NCBI GenBank assembly: GCA_017519205.1
Contig: JAFWSW010000177.1
Location: 1-41,989, forward strand
DNA length: 41,989 nucleotides
Reading direction: 5' to 3'
DNA from: Clostridiales bacterium
GTDB taxonomy: Bacteria; Bacillota; Clostridia; Saccharofermentanales; Saccharofermentanaceae
Both the position numbers and the translations under genes were made by a program. The notes beneath the pieces are model-generated. The model saw nothing but the letters and a program-made list of their open reading frames with translations, did not search any database and was not told the origin of the DNA. The first letter of the stretch is position 1; every line of letters starts with the position of its first letter. Shown piece after piece: positions 18,722-26,713 of this stretch.

Positions 18722-18751
18722 GGCAGATCAGGGAGAATGCCCATATCTGCC
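18722..18751 (-). repeat. 5' UTR hairpin just before the LTA-synthase-like gene
   Basis: GGCAGAT (18722-18728) pairs with ATCTGCC (18745-18751), and an inner GGG/CCC pair lies in the loop. On the minus transcript the hairpin ends about five bases before the AGGGAG ribosome site of a gene that starts with the weak codon TTG. Control of translation by this structure is possible but not shown. Confidence 0.4.
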
Positions 18752-18773
18752 CTATTATATTTGCATCATACCT

Positions 18774-18801
18774 ATTATAAGGCGTTTTTATTTTCTTTCA
18801 A
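18774..18801 (-). promoter_or_regulatory. sigma-A type promoter of the LTA-synthase/helicase/GH9 operon
   Basis: On the minus strand TTGAAA and TATAAT are 16 bases apart. A second TATAAT lies closer to the gene (18754-18759) but has no good -35. The first pair is the better candidate and would give a leader of about 60 bases that contains the hairpin at 18722-18751. Confidence 0.7.
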
Positions 18802-18860
18802 TGGAGGCAGGCTTGTAAGATTGCACAGTTTTCCACGTTTAAAACGTTATTCGTTAATAA

Positions 18861-18879
18861 TTTATCGTTTTTCGATAAA
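18861..18879. repeat. inverted repeat upstream of the DUF2975/HTH promoter
   Basis: TTTATCG and CGATAAA form a perfect seven-base inverted repeat around five T bases, ending six bases before the -35 at 18886. It is a candidate operator for the small HTH regulator encoded downstream. Confidence 0.4.
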
Positions 18880-18885
18880 AAATAC

Positions 18886-18914
18886 TTGCATATCAATAAT
18901 GCCCGTGTTATTAT
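18886..18914 (+). promoter_or_regulatory. sigma-A type promoter of the DUF2975/HTH operon
   Basis: TTGCAT and TATTAT are 17 bases apart on the plus strand. The leader to the ATG at 18999 would be about 78 bases. It faces away from the LTA-synthase promoter at 18774-18801. Confidence 0.65.
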
Positions 18915-18998
18915 GATGGCAACAGAGGATCGCATCAGATTCTGTTTCCCGGGAAGGAACTGTGAAGATCCGCATCCTTTTACTGGAGGTACTATGAA

Positions 18999-19499
18999 AT
19001 GAATACTTCATCGAAACCAAGTTATTCCGTATGGCTGAACCTGACACTTGCTGCCAGCGGCGTGTTTTTTATCTGTTGTCTTCTCGGAGATATCTTCGGA
19101 TACTCTTTCTGCAAATACTGCTGGGACTCCGGTCTTTTCAAGAACGATTATCTCCGGTGCCTTTCTTTCCTGAAAGATGAGCACATCCGCTTCGTCGTAT
19201 TTATGACATGCTTTTATCTTTCCACAGGTATCACTTACCTCATCATCTTCGGTGTGGTAAACCTGCTCCGTAACATCAAAAAGGGCGTCATCTTCGACAA
19301 GAAGAACACCTTCTATATGTCCCTCGTATCGATCTGCTGCTTCCTCATCTGCCTGATCTGCATCATCGGTTCTTTCGCTTCCTATGCGCTGTTCTTTATC
19401 TCGCTGATCGGACTGTTTGTAGGCCTGATCGTCCAGTGTGTGCGCCTCGTGATGGATAAAGCCATCGACATGCGCTCCGAACTGGATCTGACAGTATAA
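18999..19499 (+). CDS. DUF2975-family membrane protein
   Basis: A 166-residue protein with four membrane segments: about 13-34, 67-89, 105-125 and 130-150. The cytoplasmic stretch NLLRNIKKGVIFDKKN between the second and third segments is typical of DUF2975 proteins, which are regularly paired with a YozG-type HTH protein, as here. Function is unknown in the family; a membrane partner that controls the regulator is a reasonable guess. GGAGG lies nine bases before the ATG. A three-codon start-stop (ATG AAA TGA at 18994) overlaps the true start and could affect initiation. The next gene begins 15 bases downstream. Confidence 0.8.
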   Translation: MNTSSKPSYSVWLNLTLAASGVFFICCLLGDIFGYSFCKYCWDSGLFKNDYLRCLSFLKDEHIRFVVFMTCFYLSTGITYLIIFGVVNLLRNIKKGVIFDKKNTFYMSLVSICCFLICLICIIGSFASYALFFISLIGLFVGLIVQCVRLVMDKAIDMRSELDLTV

Positions 19500-19514
19500 A
19501 GGAGGTGCATGATT

Positions 19515-19727
19515 ATGGCAATTATCGTTAATCTCGATGTCATGATGGCCAAGCGGAAGATCTCCGCAGGTGACCTTGCCGCAAAGATCGGCATCACCCC
19601 GGCCAACCTCTCTATCCTGAAAAATCAGAAGGCAAAAGCCGTGCGCTTCTCTACACTGAACGACATCTGTCAGGCGCTCGACTGTCAGCCCGGCGACATA
19701 CTGGAATACCAGCCGGACGAGAAATGA
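19515..19727 (+). CDS. small HTH (Cro/CI, YozG-like) transcriptional regulator
   Basis: A 70-residue protein that is little more than one helix-turn-helix domain: LAAKIGITPANLSILKNQK is the HTH, and FSTLNDICQALDCQPGDILEY is the conserved C-terminal part. I chose the ATG at 19515 because GGAGGT lies eight bases before it; the ATG at 19509 is too close to that site. It follows the DUF2975 gene and is closed by a strong terminator at 19741-19784, so the two genes form one unit. Autoregulation at the inverted repeat 18861-18879 is possible. Confidence 0.88.
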   Translation: MAIIVNLDVMMAKRKISAGDLAAKIGITPANLSILKNQKAKAVRFSTLNDICQALDCQPGDILEYQPDEK

Positions 19728-19740
19728 TATTTCATCCACA

Positions 19741-19784
19741 CCGGCGGCGGATCCGAATCTAAGATCCGCCGGCCGGGTGCTTTT
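19741..19784 (+). terminator. intrinsic terminator after the DUF2975/HTH unit
   Basis: GGCGGATC pairs with GATCCGCC around a nine-base loop. The stem extends by five more pairs past one bulged G (CCGGC with GCCGG). GGTGCTTTTCCC follows. The strong GC stem supports a terminator although the T-run is short. Confidence 0.7.
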
Positions 19785-19807
19785 CCCAAAGAAGGAGTTA
19801 CGAAAAA

Positions 19808-21133
19808 ATGAATACGAACGTAAAGCAGGCAGGGCAGCTTAAGAAGCTCTGCCTTGGGTTAAGTTACGCTTTTTCCTACGCATACATCAGTTTATTTATT
19901 GATACGTTTGGCTTTAACAGTCTTGCTGTCACGGGCTTTCTGACCGCACTCAGCCTGGGCGCCATCGTCTGGCTGGAGCTGAGTATGAAACAGCAGCAGC
20001 TTCTCGGAAAATACATGCCGACGAGGTTCCAGAAATGTGAGACACGATTCTGGGAAGTGATCCTTGTCCTTCTTTCACTCAGTACATTCTCGGGAGATAT
20101 GAAAGCGTTAAGCCTGTTCTTTATGCACATCGTGGTCATCTACATGGTGCTCTCGGGAACCGGCCATCTTCTTTCCGGAAGATCTTCCTGCCTGCTTCCG
20201 CTGGACCTGGCAAACGGCGGCTGCCTGCTTCCGTTCGCAAATATTTACGCACGTGTCGTATCCATCTATGAGTGTTTCCATTCTCCGGATGAGATGGTCG
20301 AAGTCGTGCTTCCCGACGGCTCCACGGTAATGGGAAAGAAAGCGGAGAAAAAACCGGTCAATGTTGTCGGTATCCTTCTGGTACTGATCATCATCGCAGG
20401 TTTCTTCCTCGCCGCCCTCGGGAACCTCGCTTCCGTGGACAATCACTTCAGTGATGCCATGCTCTCGATCGAGCACTTTTTCGAGAATATTTCCGTGTCA
20501 GCTTCTATAAGAAAAATCTTTCCGAGTATCCCCGTCGGCGCTTTCCTGTTCGGACTTTTCCAGGGCAGCGCGAACCATGACAGGACCATGGAGGAAAAGC
20601 GATGCGGGCTCCTCGCGAAGGCTTCGTCGAAATGCCGCTTCATGCCGGATGCACTTCTCTCCCTTGTACTTCTTCTTTTCAGTGTGATGTATATTATGTT
20701 TTTCGTATCGCAGGCAAGTTACATGTTCAGTGCTTTTGCCGGAGTATTACCGGAATCATTCACCGCATCGGAATATGCGGTCAGCGGGTTCCACGAACTG
20801 ATCAATGTCGTTCTTATTAACTTCGCTCTGCTGGCAACCGTACGCATTTTCGGATCGCATGAAAATAAAAAACTCCGCAGCCTGAGTGTGATCCTTATGG
20901 GGGAGAGCATGATGTTCGCGACGATCTCCGCTTCGAAGATCATCCTCTACATGTCGAGATTCGGATACACCTTCTCAAGAACACTCGGACTCTGGGGAAC
21001 ATCCGTCGTCTTCGTCGGATCTGTCCTTGCGATCGTCCATCTTCTGAAAGAGAAAAAGACATTTGCCCCGTGGCTTTGGTACTCGGCAGGCAGCTATGTC
21101 GTGATGGCCTTCATCACCTGGTGTTTCGTTTAA
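19808..21133 (+). CDS. DUF4153/DUF4173-like polytopic membrane protein
   Basis: A 441-residue protein with about ten membrane segments. The stretch SYMFSAFAGVLPESFTASEY followed by AVSGFHELINVVLIN matches the most conserved part of the DUF4153/4173 family (aromatic, Pro-Glu, EYA..GF.EL). The family has no firm function but often lies next to DUF2975-HTH pairs, as here. AAGGAG lies about ten bases before the ATG. It is separated from the HTH gene by a terminator, and no separate promoter is evident in the 80-base gap, so expression may depend on read-through. Its stop overlaps the stop of the convergent cdd gene by four bases. Confidence 0.75.
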   Translation: MNTNVKQAGQLKKLCLGLSYAFSYAYISLFIDTFGFNSLAVTGFLTALSLGAIVWLELSMKQQQLLGKYMPTRFQKCETRFWEVILVLLSLSTFSGDMKALSLFFMHIVVIYMVLSGTGHLLSGRSSCLLPLDLANGGCLLPFANIYARVVSIYECFHSPDEMVEVVLPDGSTVMGKKAEKKPVNVVGILLVLIIIAGFFLAALGNLASVDNHFSDAMLSIEHFFENISVSASIRKIFPSIPVGAFLFGLFQGSANHDRTMEEKRCGLLAKASSKCRFMPDALLSLVLLLFSVMYIMFFVSQASYMFSAFAGVLPESFTASEYAVSGFHELINVVLINFALLATVRIFGSHENKKLRSLSVILMGESMMFATISASKIILYMSRFGYTFSRTLGLWGTSVVFVGSVLAIVHLLKEKKTFAPWLWYSAGSYVVMAFITWCFV

Positions 21134-21546
21134 GTTTGGAAAATAAATGCTTTAGGGAGAAGGTCGGAAAGCGTGCACGAGACTGGCTTTCCGTTCTCTT
21201 CTGTGATGATCTGGAATGTGTTTAAGTCGGCATGTTCGGAGAGGACCTGGCGGCAGACTCCGCATGGGTAACACGGGTCTTTCGGATCTTCTCCGGAAGG
21301 TGCGCCGGCGATAGCGATCGCCGTGAATTCTTTCTCGCCTTCGCTGATTGCTTTTGCCAGTGCGACACGCTCTGCGCAGAGGCTCGGGGACATCACGGAG
21401 GACTCGATATTACAGCCTCTGTAGATCTTTCCGTCCTTCGTCAGAAGTGCCGCTCCCACAGTGAAAGAAGAGAACGGAGCATAGCCATTTTTGCGAGCTT
21501 CTTTTGCTTCAGAAAGAAGCTTTTTTCCATCGATTTTTTTATCCAT
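21130..21546 (-). CDS. cdd: cytidine deaminase
   Basis: A 138-residue zinc enzyme that converts cytidine and deoxycytidine to uridine and deoxyuridine. The catalytic set is complete: CNIESSVMSPSLCAERVAL carries the zinc-binding Cys and general-acid Glu, and PCGVCRQVL the other two Cys ligands. The length is typical of the homotetrameric form. The ATG at 21546 has GGAG five bases before it; an upstream GTG at 21552 overlaps that site and is less likely. It is last in deoB-deoC-cdd, 24 bases after deoC, a nucleoside salvage operon. Confidence 0.96.
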   Translation of the reverse strand: MDKKIDGKKLLSEAKEARKNGYAPFSSFTVGAALLTKDGKIYRGCNIESSVMSPSLCAERVALAKAISEGEKEFTAIAIAGAPSGEDPKDPCYPCGVCRQVLSEHADLNTFQIITEENGKPVSCTLSDLLPKAFIFQT

Positions 21547-21570
21547 TTTCACTCCGCCTTTCTCTTTCTT

Positions 21571-22230
21571 TTACTTCACCAGACGGCTCGTTCCGAGTCG
21601 GTCTGCACCGGCTTCGATCATGGCCTTCGCATCAGAAAAATCCTTGATACCGCCGGCGGCTTTTACCTTCACTTCCGGAGCAGAATACTGGCGCAAGAGA
21701 CGTACATCTTCGACGGTCGCTCCACCGGTAGAAAAACCGGTCGATGTCTTGATGAAATCCGCCTTCGCTCTGCTCACGAGTTCGCACATCTTGATCTTCT
21801 CTTCTTCCGTCAGCTGGCAGGTCTCGATGATGACCTTCAGAGTCACATTTTCACACGCTTCACGCATCGCCAGAAGTTCCAGATAGATACGGTCGTAGTT
21901 TTCGTTTTTCACATCGCAGAGATTGATGACCATGTCGATCTCCTGCGCACCAAGACGGATCGCTTCCTTGGCTTCGAAGACCTTCGTTGCCGCGGTCGAG
22001 TATCCGTTCGGAAAACCGATCACCGTACATACAGGAAGTCTTCCCTTCAGGAACTGCACTGCATCATCCACATAGCACGGAGGGATACAGACACTCGCCG
22101 TGCCGACGTTAAGTGCCGCCTCGCAGAGTGCCTTGATCTCAGGCAGTGTAGCTGTTGTGCGAAGCAGAGTATGGTCTACTTTCGAGAGTATTTTCTTTTC
22201 TTCATCAGTGTAATTCGTCATTGATTTCAT
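21571..22230 (-). CDS. deoC: deoxyribose-phosphate aldolase
   Basis: A 219-residue TIM-barrel aldolase that splits 2-deoxyribose 5-phosphate into acetaldehyde and glyceraldehyde 3-phosphate. The Schiff-base Lys161 lies in FIKTSTGFSTGGAT, with Asp99 in EIDMVIN and Lys190 in VKAAGG completing the active site. The ATG at 22230 overlaps the deoB stop (ATGA); a second ATG at 22221 is an alternative with better spacing from AAGG. It takes the product of DeoB directly, so the pair forms one pathway for deoxyribonucleosides. Confidence 0.96.
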   Translation of the reverse strand: MKSMTNYTDEEKKILSKVDHTLLRTTATLPEIKALCEAALNVGTASVCIPPCYVDDAVQFLKGRLPVCTVIGFPNGYSTAATKVFEAKEAIRLGAQEIDMVINLCDVKNENYDRIYLELLAMREACENVTLKVIIETCQLTEEEKIKMCELVSRAKADFIKTSTGFSTGGATVEDVRLLRQYSAPEVKVKAAGGIKDFSDAKAMIEAGADRLGTSRLVK

Positions 22231-23405
22231 CCTTTCCTTATCTGTTTCCAGAACGATTCTCCATCAAGATTATTCGTGTTGATCCCGAAGAAATCACCGA
22301 TTGTTTTCGCGATGTCCGCGAAGCTCGATCTGGTTCCGAGATCCGTGCCCGGACGGACTCTCTCACCATAGGCGAGGAACGGTACATTCTCTCTGGAATG
22401 GTCGGTCGAAGGTGTCGACGGATCGCATCCGTGATCGGCCGTGATCATGAGGATATCATCCTTCTGCATACGCGACAGGATCTCCGGCAGACGGTCGTCA
22501 AAATATGTCAGTGCCTCGGCGTATCCGTGCACATCATTTCTGTGTCCGTAGAGCATATCAAAGTCCACGAGATTAACGAAGATCAGGCCTTCTTTCTGAG
22601 CATCCATCGCACCGAGTGTCTGCTCGATCCCGTCCTGGTTTCCGGATGTTCGAACCGACATTCCGATGCCTTTTCCGGCGAAAATATCGAAGATCTTTCC
22701 GACACCGAAGACCGGGATCTTGGCCGCCGTCAGATCATCAAGGAGCGTCTCACGCGGAGGTATCAGCGAATAGTCGTGGCGGTTTGAAGTTCTCTCGAAG
22801 TTCGGATACTCACCGACAAATGGTCTTGCAATTACTCTTCCCACACCGTGCTTTCCGGTCAGGATCTTTCTTGCGATCTCGCAGTAACGGTAGAGTTCTT
22901 TTACCGGAACGACCTCTTCGTGCGCCGCGATCTGGAAGACACTGTCCGCCGATGTGTAGACGATCAGGTCTCCGGTCTTTACGTGTTCCTGTCCGAAATC
23001 GCGGATGACTTCGGTTCCGGAGTACGGCTTGTTACAGAGCACCTTCCGTCCGGTCTGCTTTTCGAATTCGGAGATCACTTCCTCCGGAAATCCCTCCGGA
23101 TAGGTCGGCATCGGCTCCGGCGAGATGATGCCGGCGATCTCCCAGTGCCCGATGGTCGTGTCTTTTCCCATCGAAGCTTCTTCAAGTCTCGCCCAGGCGC
23201 CGACTCCTTTTCCGTCCGGCGTATCATACGGCAGGGCATCCTTGATGCATCCCATGCCGATCCGTCTCATATTTGCTATGGAAAAAGCACTGTCCTTCGA
23301 GCATGCGGCAAGTGTGTGCGATCCTTCATCTCCAAAGGCCGCCGCGTCCTTCGCACCGCCGATCCCGACGCTGTCCAGCACGATCAAGATAACTCTCTTA
23401 CCCAT
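22227..23405 (-). CDS. deoB: phosphopentomutase
   Basis: A 392-residue alkaline-phosphatase-superfamily enzyme that interconverts (deoxy)ribose 1-phosphate and 5-phosphate. It starts MGKRVILIVLDSVGIGGAKD, with the metal-binding Asp11. DTTIGHWEIAG carries the phosphorylated Thr, and ITADHGCDP and TDHSRENVP the remaining metal ligands. Length is normal. AGAGG lies seven bases before the ATG. It is first of deoB-deoC-cdd. A TATAAT element lies at 23448-23453 but without a clear -35. Confidence 0.96.
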   Translation of the reverse strand: MGKRVILIVLDSVGIGGAKDAAAFGDEGSHTLAACSKDSAFSIANMRRIGMGCIKDALPYDTPDGKGVGAWARLEEASMGKDTTIGHWEIAGIISPEPMPTYPEGFPEEVISEFEKQTGRKVLCNKPYSGTEVIRDFGQEHVKTGDLIVYTSADSVFQIAAHEEVVPVKELYRYCEIARKILTGKHGVGRVIARPFVGEYPNFERTSNRHDYSLIPPRETLLDDLTAAKIPVFGVGKIFDIFAGKGIGMSVRTSGNQDGIEQTLGAMDAQKEGLIFVNLVDFDMLYGHRNDVHGYAEALTYFDDRLPEILSRMQKDDILMITADHGCDPSTPSTDHSRENVPFLAYGERVRPGTDLGTRSSFADIAKTIGDFFGINTNNLDGESFWKQIRKG

Positions 23406-23447
23406 ATCTTTTCCTCTTTTGATTCTTGTTTACTTAATGCACTTCTT

Positions 23448-23453
23448 ATTATA
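23448..23453 (-). promoter_or_regulatory. candidate -10 element of the deo operon
   Basis: TATAAT on the minus strand, about 43 bases before the deoB ATG. No consensus -35 is present at 16-18 bases, so an activator may be needed or the call may be wrong. Confidence 0.4.
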
Positions 23454-23469
23454 TCGTATATGTGAACGA

Positions 23470-23481
23470 AAACGATCGTTT
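23470..23481. promoter_or_regulatory. 12-base palindrome in the deoB/phosphodiesterase divergent gap
   Basis: AAACGATCGTTT is a perfect palindrome directly before the ribosome site (GGAGG) of the gene at 23496 and about 17 bases upstream of the deo -10. The placement suits an operator for both directions, but no known regulator motif was recognised. Confidence 0.3.
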
Positions 23482-23495
23482 CGGAGGAATAACCC

Positions 23496-24740
23496 ATGCG
23501 CAAAAATCTCAACGGGCGCCCGATCATCATGATCTCCCTGGACGCCATCTCGGATACCGACATAAACTATCTCCTGACTCTTCCGAATTTCCGGAAACTG
23601 GCCTCCTACGGACTTCTGCACCGGCAGGTCGAGTCTCTGTTTATCTCAAACACCTACCCCGTACATACCAGCATCTCCACCGGTGTCATGCCGGGAGAAC
23701 ACGGACTGTTCGATAATGTTATTTTCGATCCGGTCAAGAACTCTGAGAAGTGGCGTGCACATAAGAAGCTCATCAAGGTCAAGACTCTTCCGGAACGTGC
23801 CTACGAAAAAGGACTCGTCTCCTGTGCGATGATGTACCCCTGCACTCCCGGCGAGAAGATCCGCTACCACCTTGCAGAGGTTCCGGGAACCGAGAGCATG
23901 TTTCTGCGCGGCATCAAGTTCGTCCACTACAGCTCGACCTTCCGTCTCTGTCCGAAGTTCTTCCGATACATGAAGAAGTGCAAGTCCTTCAATTATTTCG
24001 GCATCGATACTTTTATCGCCTTTACCGCACGTGATCTGATCGCGAAGGAAAAAGCGGATTTCTATATGCTGCATCTGCAGGACACCGACCATCAGAAGCA
24101 TCACTCCGGCATCGATTCGGAGGATGTTAAGAAGTCGATCGAGTACGATGACAAGCTCCTGGGGCTCATCCTTCAGGGCATCGAAGCTGCAGAACGGAAT
24201 GCCGGCGGCGACCCGGATAAGGGGATCTCTCACTTCGACATCCTTCTCTTCAGCGACCATGCCTGCTTCAATATTCACACGAATATCCTGCCGAACGATC
24301 TTCTGAAAAAGAGCGGGATCCAGCCGGAGTCCGCATGGTTCCAGACTGTGAACGGCGCATGCTTCCTGCATATCTCTCCGGAGATCAGTAAAGAAGCTCG
24401 TGAAAAACTCGATAATTTCCTTTCGGAATTCGAAAAGTCAGAGGGCGTAAAAAGAAGACTCACTGAAGAGGAGATGAAAGAGAGCGGTGCCATCGAAGCC
24501 GGCTTCTCTTTAGGTTTCACCCCGATCCCCGGCTACACCTTCGGCGCCATGAAGAAGGGCCAGCACGGCTTCACGCTCGATAACGATAACTATAAGATCT
24601 TCTACCTCGAGATCGGCCCCGGACTCATCACGCCGGAGCAGGCAGGCACCGAGACCACCGGCGGCTGCATCCTGGAAGTCGGAAAGAAAGCGATCGACCT
24701 CGTCGAGAAGACTAACATTTCCGGCAGTGTACCGCGATAA
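23496..24740 (+). CDS. alkaline-phosphatase-fold nucleotide pyrophosphatase/phosphodiesterase
   Basis: A 414-residue protein of the type I phosphodiesterase/nucleotide pyrophosphatase family. Metal and catalytic motifs are in order: SLDAIS (Asp16), the nucleophile Thr53 in NTYPVHTSISTGVMPGEHG, LQDTDHQKH near 193-201, FSDHAC near 252-257, and GQHGF near 355. No signal peptide is visible, so it appears cytoplasmic. It probably hydrolyses a nucleotide or other phosphodiester, and divergence from deoB hints at nucleotide scavenging, but the substrate is unproven. GGAGGAATAACCC precedes the ATG. It ends at a structured bidirectional terminator. Confidence 0.85.
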   Translation: MRKNLNGRPIIMISLDAISDTDINYLLTLPNFRKLASYGLLHRQVESLFISNTYPVHTSISTGVMPGEHGLFDNVIFDPVKNSEKWRAHKKLIKVKTLPERAYEKGLVSCAMMYPCTPGEKIRYHLAEVPGTESMFLRGIKFVHYSSTFRLCPKFFRYMKKCKSFNYFGIDTFIAFTARDLIAKEKADFYMLHLQDTDHQKHHSGIDSEDVKKSIEYDDKLLGLILQGIEAAERNAGGDPDKGISHFDILLFSDHACFNIHTNILPNDLLKKSGIQPESAWFQTVNGACFLHISPEISKEAREKLDNFLSEFEKSEGVKRRLTEEEMKESGAIEAGFSLGFTPIPGYTFGAMKKGQHGFTLDNDNYKIFYLEIGPGLITPEQAGTETTGGCILEVGKKAIDLVEKTNISGSVPR

Positions 24741-24757
24741 ATCAATAAAACAACAGG

Positions 24758-24844
24758 AAAGCCCGAAAGAAAAACTTGGCGCTGGTCCTCGCCGCTTCGC
24801 GTCTGCGGAATCGCGCCTGCGATATTTCTTATCGGGCTTTTTCT
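24758..24844. terminator. long structured bidirectional terminator
   Basis: AAAGCCCGA (24758-24766) pairs with TCGGGCTTT (24832-24840), and six more A/G-T/C pairs continue past one bulged A, a stem of about 15 pairs. The U-rich tail TTTTTCTTTTG serves the plus transcript and TTTCCTGTTGTTTT the minus transcript of kdgK. Instead of a short loop it holds about 50 GC-rich bases with nested pairs GGCGC/GCGCC (24778/24813) and CCGC/GCGG (24792/24805). Confidence 0.7.
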
Positions 24845-24863
24845 TTTGTTGTATGTATAATGC

Positions 24864-25892
24864 TTATCGCTGTACTCTTCCGGAACCGTCGCCGCGCATC
24901 AGCGTCTCGACTTCTTTCACGGATACTCTGTTGAAGTCGCCCGGGATCGAGTGTTTCAGGCAGCTTGCCGCCACTGCAAATTCCAGCGCTTCCGTATCCT
25001 TCTCGAAGGATCTCAGTCCATAGATCAGACCTGCCGCGAAGGAATCTCCACCACCGACACGGTCGATGATATCTCTTATCTCATATTTTCTGCTGACGTA
25101 GAAAACAGAACCGTTATTGATGCATGCGGCCCATCCGTTATGGTCTGCACTGTGGCTCTCACGGAGTGTGATCGCGACCTTCTTCACATTCGGATATTCC
25201 GAGAGAAGAAGGCTCGTCAGTTTCTCATATTTCGCAGTATCGAGAGATCCGCCTTCGACGTCAACATCGGCAACGATGCCGAGAGACTTCTGGCAGTCCT
25301 CCTCATTTCCGATCACAACATCGGTATACTTCGTGATCTCCGCCATCACGGTCTTTGCCTCGACGCCATACTTCCACAGGTTCTTACGGAAATTCAGGTC
25401 GACCGATACCGTGATATCACGTTTCTTTGCTTCCTTCACCGCCTCAAGAGAGAGGTCTGCCGCGCTTTGGCTGATCGCCGGCGTGATACCGGTAATATGG
25501 AACCAGTCTACTCCGGCAAAAGCACTCTCCCAGTCAAAGTCGCCGGATTTTGCTTCGGCCATCGTGGATCCTGCTCTGTCGTAGACGACCTTGCTGGGGC
25601 GCTGGTTTGCACCGGTCTCCAGATAGTAGATCCCCATTCTGCCGGGTGCTCTTTTGATTTTCTCCGTGCCTACTCCGAATCTTCTCAGTTCAGCGACGCA
25701 GGCATCTCCGATCGGGTTTTCCGGAAGGACACTCAAGAATTCCGAAGGCATATTAAAGTTAGCAAGCGATACTGCCACATTTGCTTCACCGCCGCCGAAA
25801 GTCGCTTCAAATTCCGGACTCTGGAAGAAACGCTCGTTCCCCTTCGTCTTTAATCTCAGCATGATCTCACCCATTGTCAGTACTTTTGCCAT
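24864..25892 (-). CDS. kdgK: 2-keto-3-deoxygluconate kinase (PfkB family)
   Basis: A 342-residue sugar kinase. It starts [14 protein letters not shown], then [15 protein letters not shown], the first PfkB signature. The C-terminal signature [17 protein letters not shown] holds the catalytic Asp. The length and the GEIMLRL start match KdgK, which phosphorylates 2-keto-3-deoxygluconate to KDPG. It follows eda with 12 bases between, and the two give the last steps of hexuronate breakdown to pyruvate and glyceraldehyde 3-phosphate. AAGGAGG lies before the ATG. A fructokinase-like specificity cannot be excluded by sequence, but context favours KdgK. Confidence 0.9.
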   Translation of the reverse strand: MAKVLTMGEIMLRLKTKGNERFFQSPEFEATFGGGEANVAVSLANFNMPSEFLSVLPENPIGDACVAELRRFGVGTEKIKRAPGRMGIYYLETGANQRPSKVVYDRAGSTMAEAKSGDFDWESAFAGVDWFHITGITPAISQSAADLSLEAVKEAKKRDITVSVDLNFRKNLWKYGVEAKTVMAEITKYTDVVIGNEEDCQKSLGIVADVDVEGGSLDTAKYEKLTSLLLSEYPNVKKVAITLRESHSADHNGWAACINNGSVFYVSRKYEIRDIIDRVGGGDSFAAGLIYGLRSFEKDTEALEFAVAASCLKHSIPGDFNRVSVKEVETLMRGDGSGRVQR

Positions 25893-25904
25893 GGGAAATC
25901 CTCC

Positions 25905-26549
25905 TTATACTCTTGCCGCGTGGATCTTCTCCACGGACTCTCTACTAAGCTTCGTGATCGTTTCAAAATTGTGTTCGCGGATATCCTTCGAGGTGCATAC
26001 GAAGCTGCCGCCGATAGCGACGATGCAGGACTCCGCTGCAAATTCCGAAATGTTATCGAGGTTAACGCCTCCAGTCGGAAGGAACCGCATATCGCGGAAT
26101 ACACCGGAAAGTGTCTTGATCGCTTTGATCCCGCCGAAAAGGTTCGCCGGGAAGAACTTCACGACAGAAAGACCGAGGGCTCTTGCCGCCATGATCTCTG
26201 TCGGAGTGACACATCCGGGTACGGTGGCAATTTTATTCTCCACACACCAGCGGACGACTTCTTCAGAGAAACCGGGAGATACGATAAACTCGGCACCTGC
26301 CGAGACCGCCTCTTTCGCCTGGCGGATATCGAGTATCGTTCCCGCGCCGACTAACATGCCGGGAACTTCGTTTTTCACTTTTGCGATCGCATCCTTCGCA
26401 CAAGCCGTTCGAAAGGTGATCTCCATCATATCGATGCCGCCCTCTAAGAGTGCTTTTGCCGTAGGAACTGCGTCCTCCACATTCTCGATCACAACGACCG
26501 GAACAAGTCCCGTTTTCTCCATCCTCTGTAAGATGATATCCGATTCCAT
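25905..26549 (-). CDS. eda: KDPG aldolase (2-keto-3-deoxy-6-phosphogluconate aldolase)
   Basis: A 214-residue class I aldolase that cleaves KDPG into pyruvate and glyceraldehyde 3-phosphate. Glu43 lies in MEITFRT and the Schiff-base Lys131 in VVKFFPANLFGG, with the phosphate-binding FLPTGGV near the C-terminus. I chose the ATG at 26549 since GGGAGG lies seven bases before it; an in-frame ATG at 26576 would add nine residues with no ribosome site. It is the first gene of eda-kdgK and faces uxaC across a 164-base gap. The gap holds a minus-strand TATAAT at 26651-26656 with no good -35. Confidence 0.95.
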   Translation of the reverse strand: MESDIILQRMEKTGLVPVVVIENVEDAVPTAKALLEGGIDMMEITFRTACAKDAIAKVKNEVPGMLVGAGTILDIRQAKEAVSAGAEFIVSPGFSEEVVRWCVENKIATVPGCVTPTEIMAARALGLSVVKFFPANLFGGIKAIKTLSGVFRDMRFLPTGGVNLDNISEFAAESCIVAIGGSFVCTSKDIREHNFETITKLSRESVEKIHAARV

Positions 26550-26713
26550 GATTTGCCTCCCGAGGAAAATCTTCATAACGAGTAATATTCTATCATCTTC
26601 TTTACGAAAAAACGATTTTTCTTTGCTTTAAATATGATTTCTCTGTTATCATTATATTTGGATGAGGAATATATAGAGTAAGGTCTTTGAAGAACCTGTA
26701 CGAGGAGGTCAGT

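Noticed and set aside
19008..19739. 243-codon minus-strand frame opposite the DUF2975/HTH genes
   Set aside because: The plus-strand genes have a promoter, good ribosome sites and family matches; the antisense product is a low-complexity acidic shadow.
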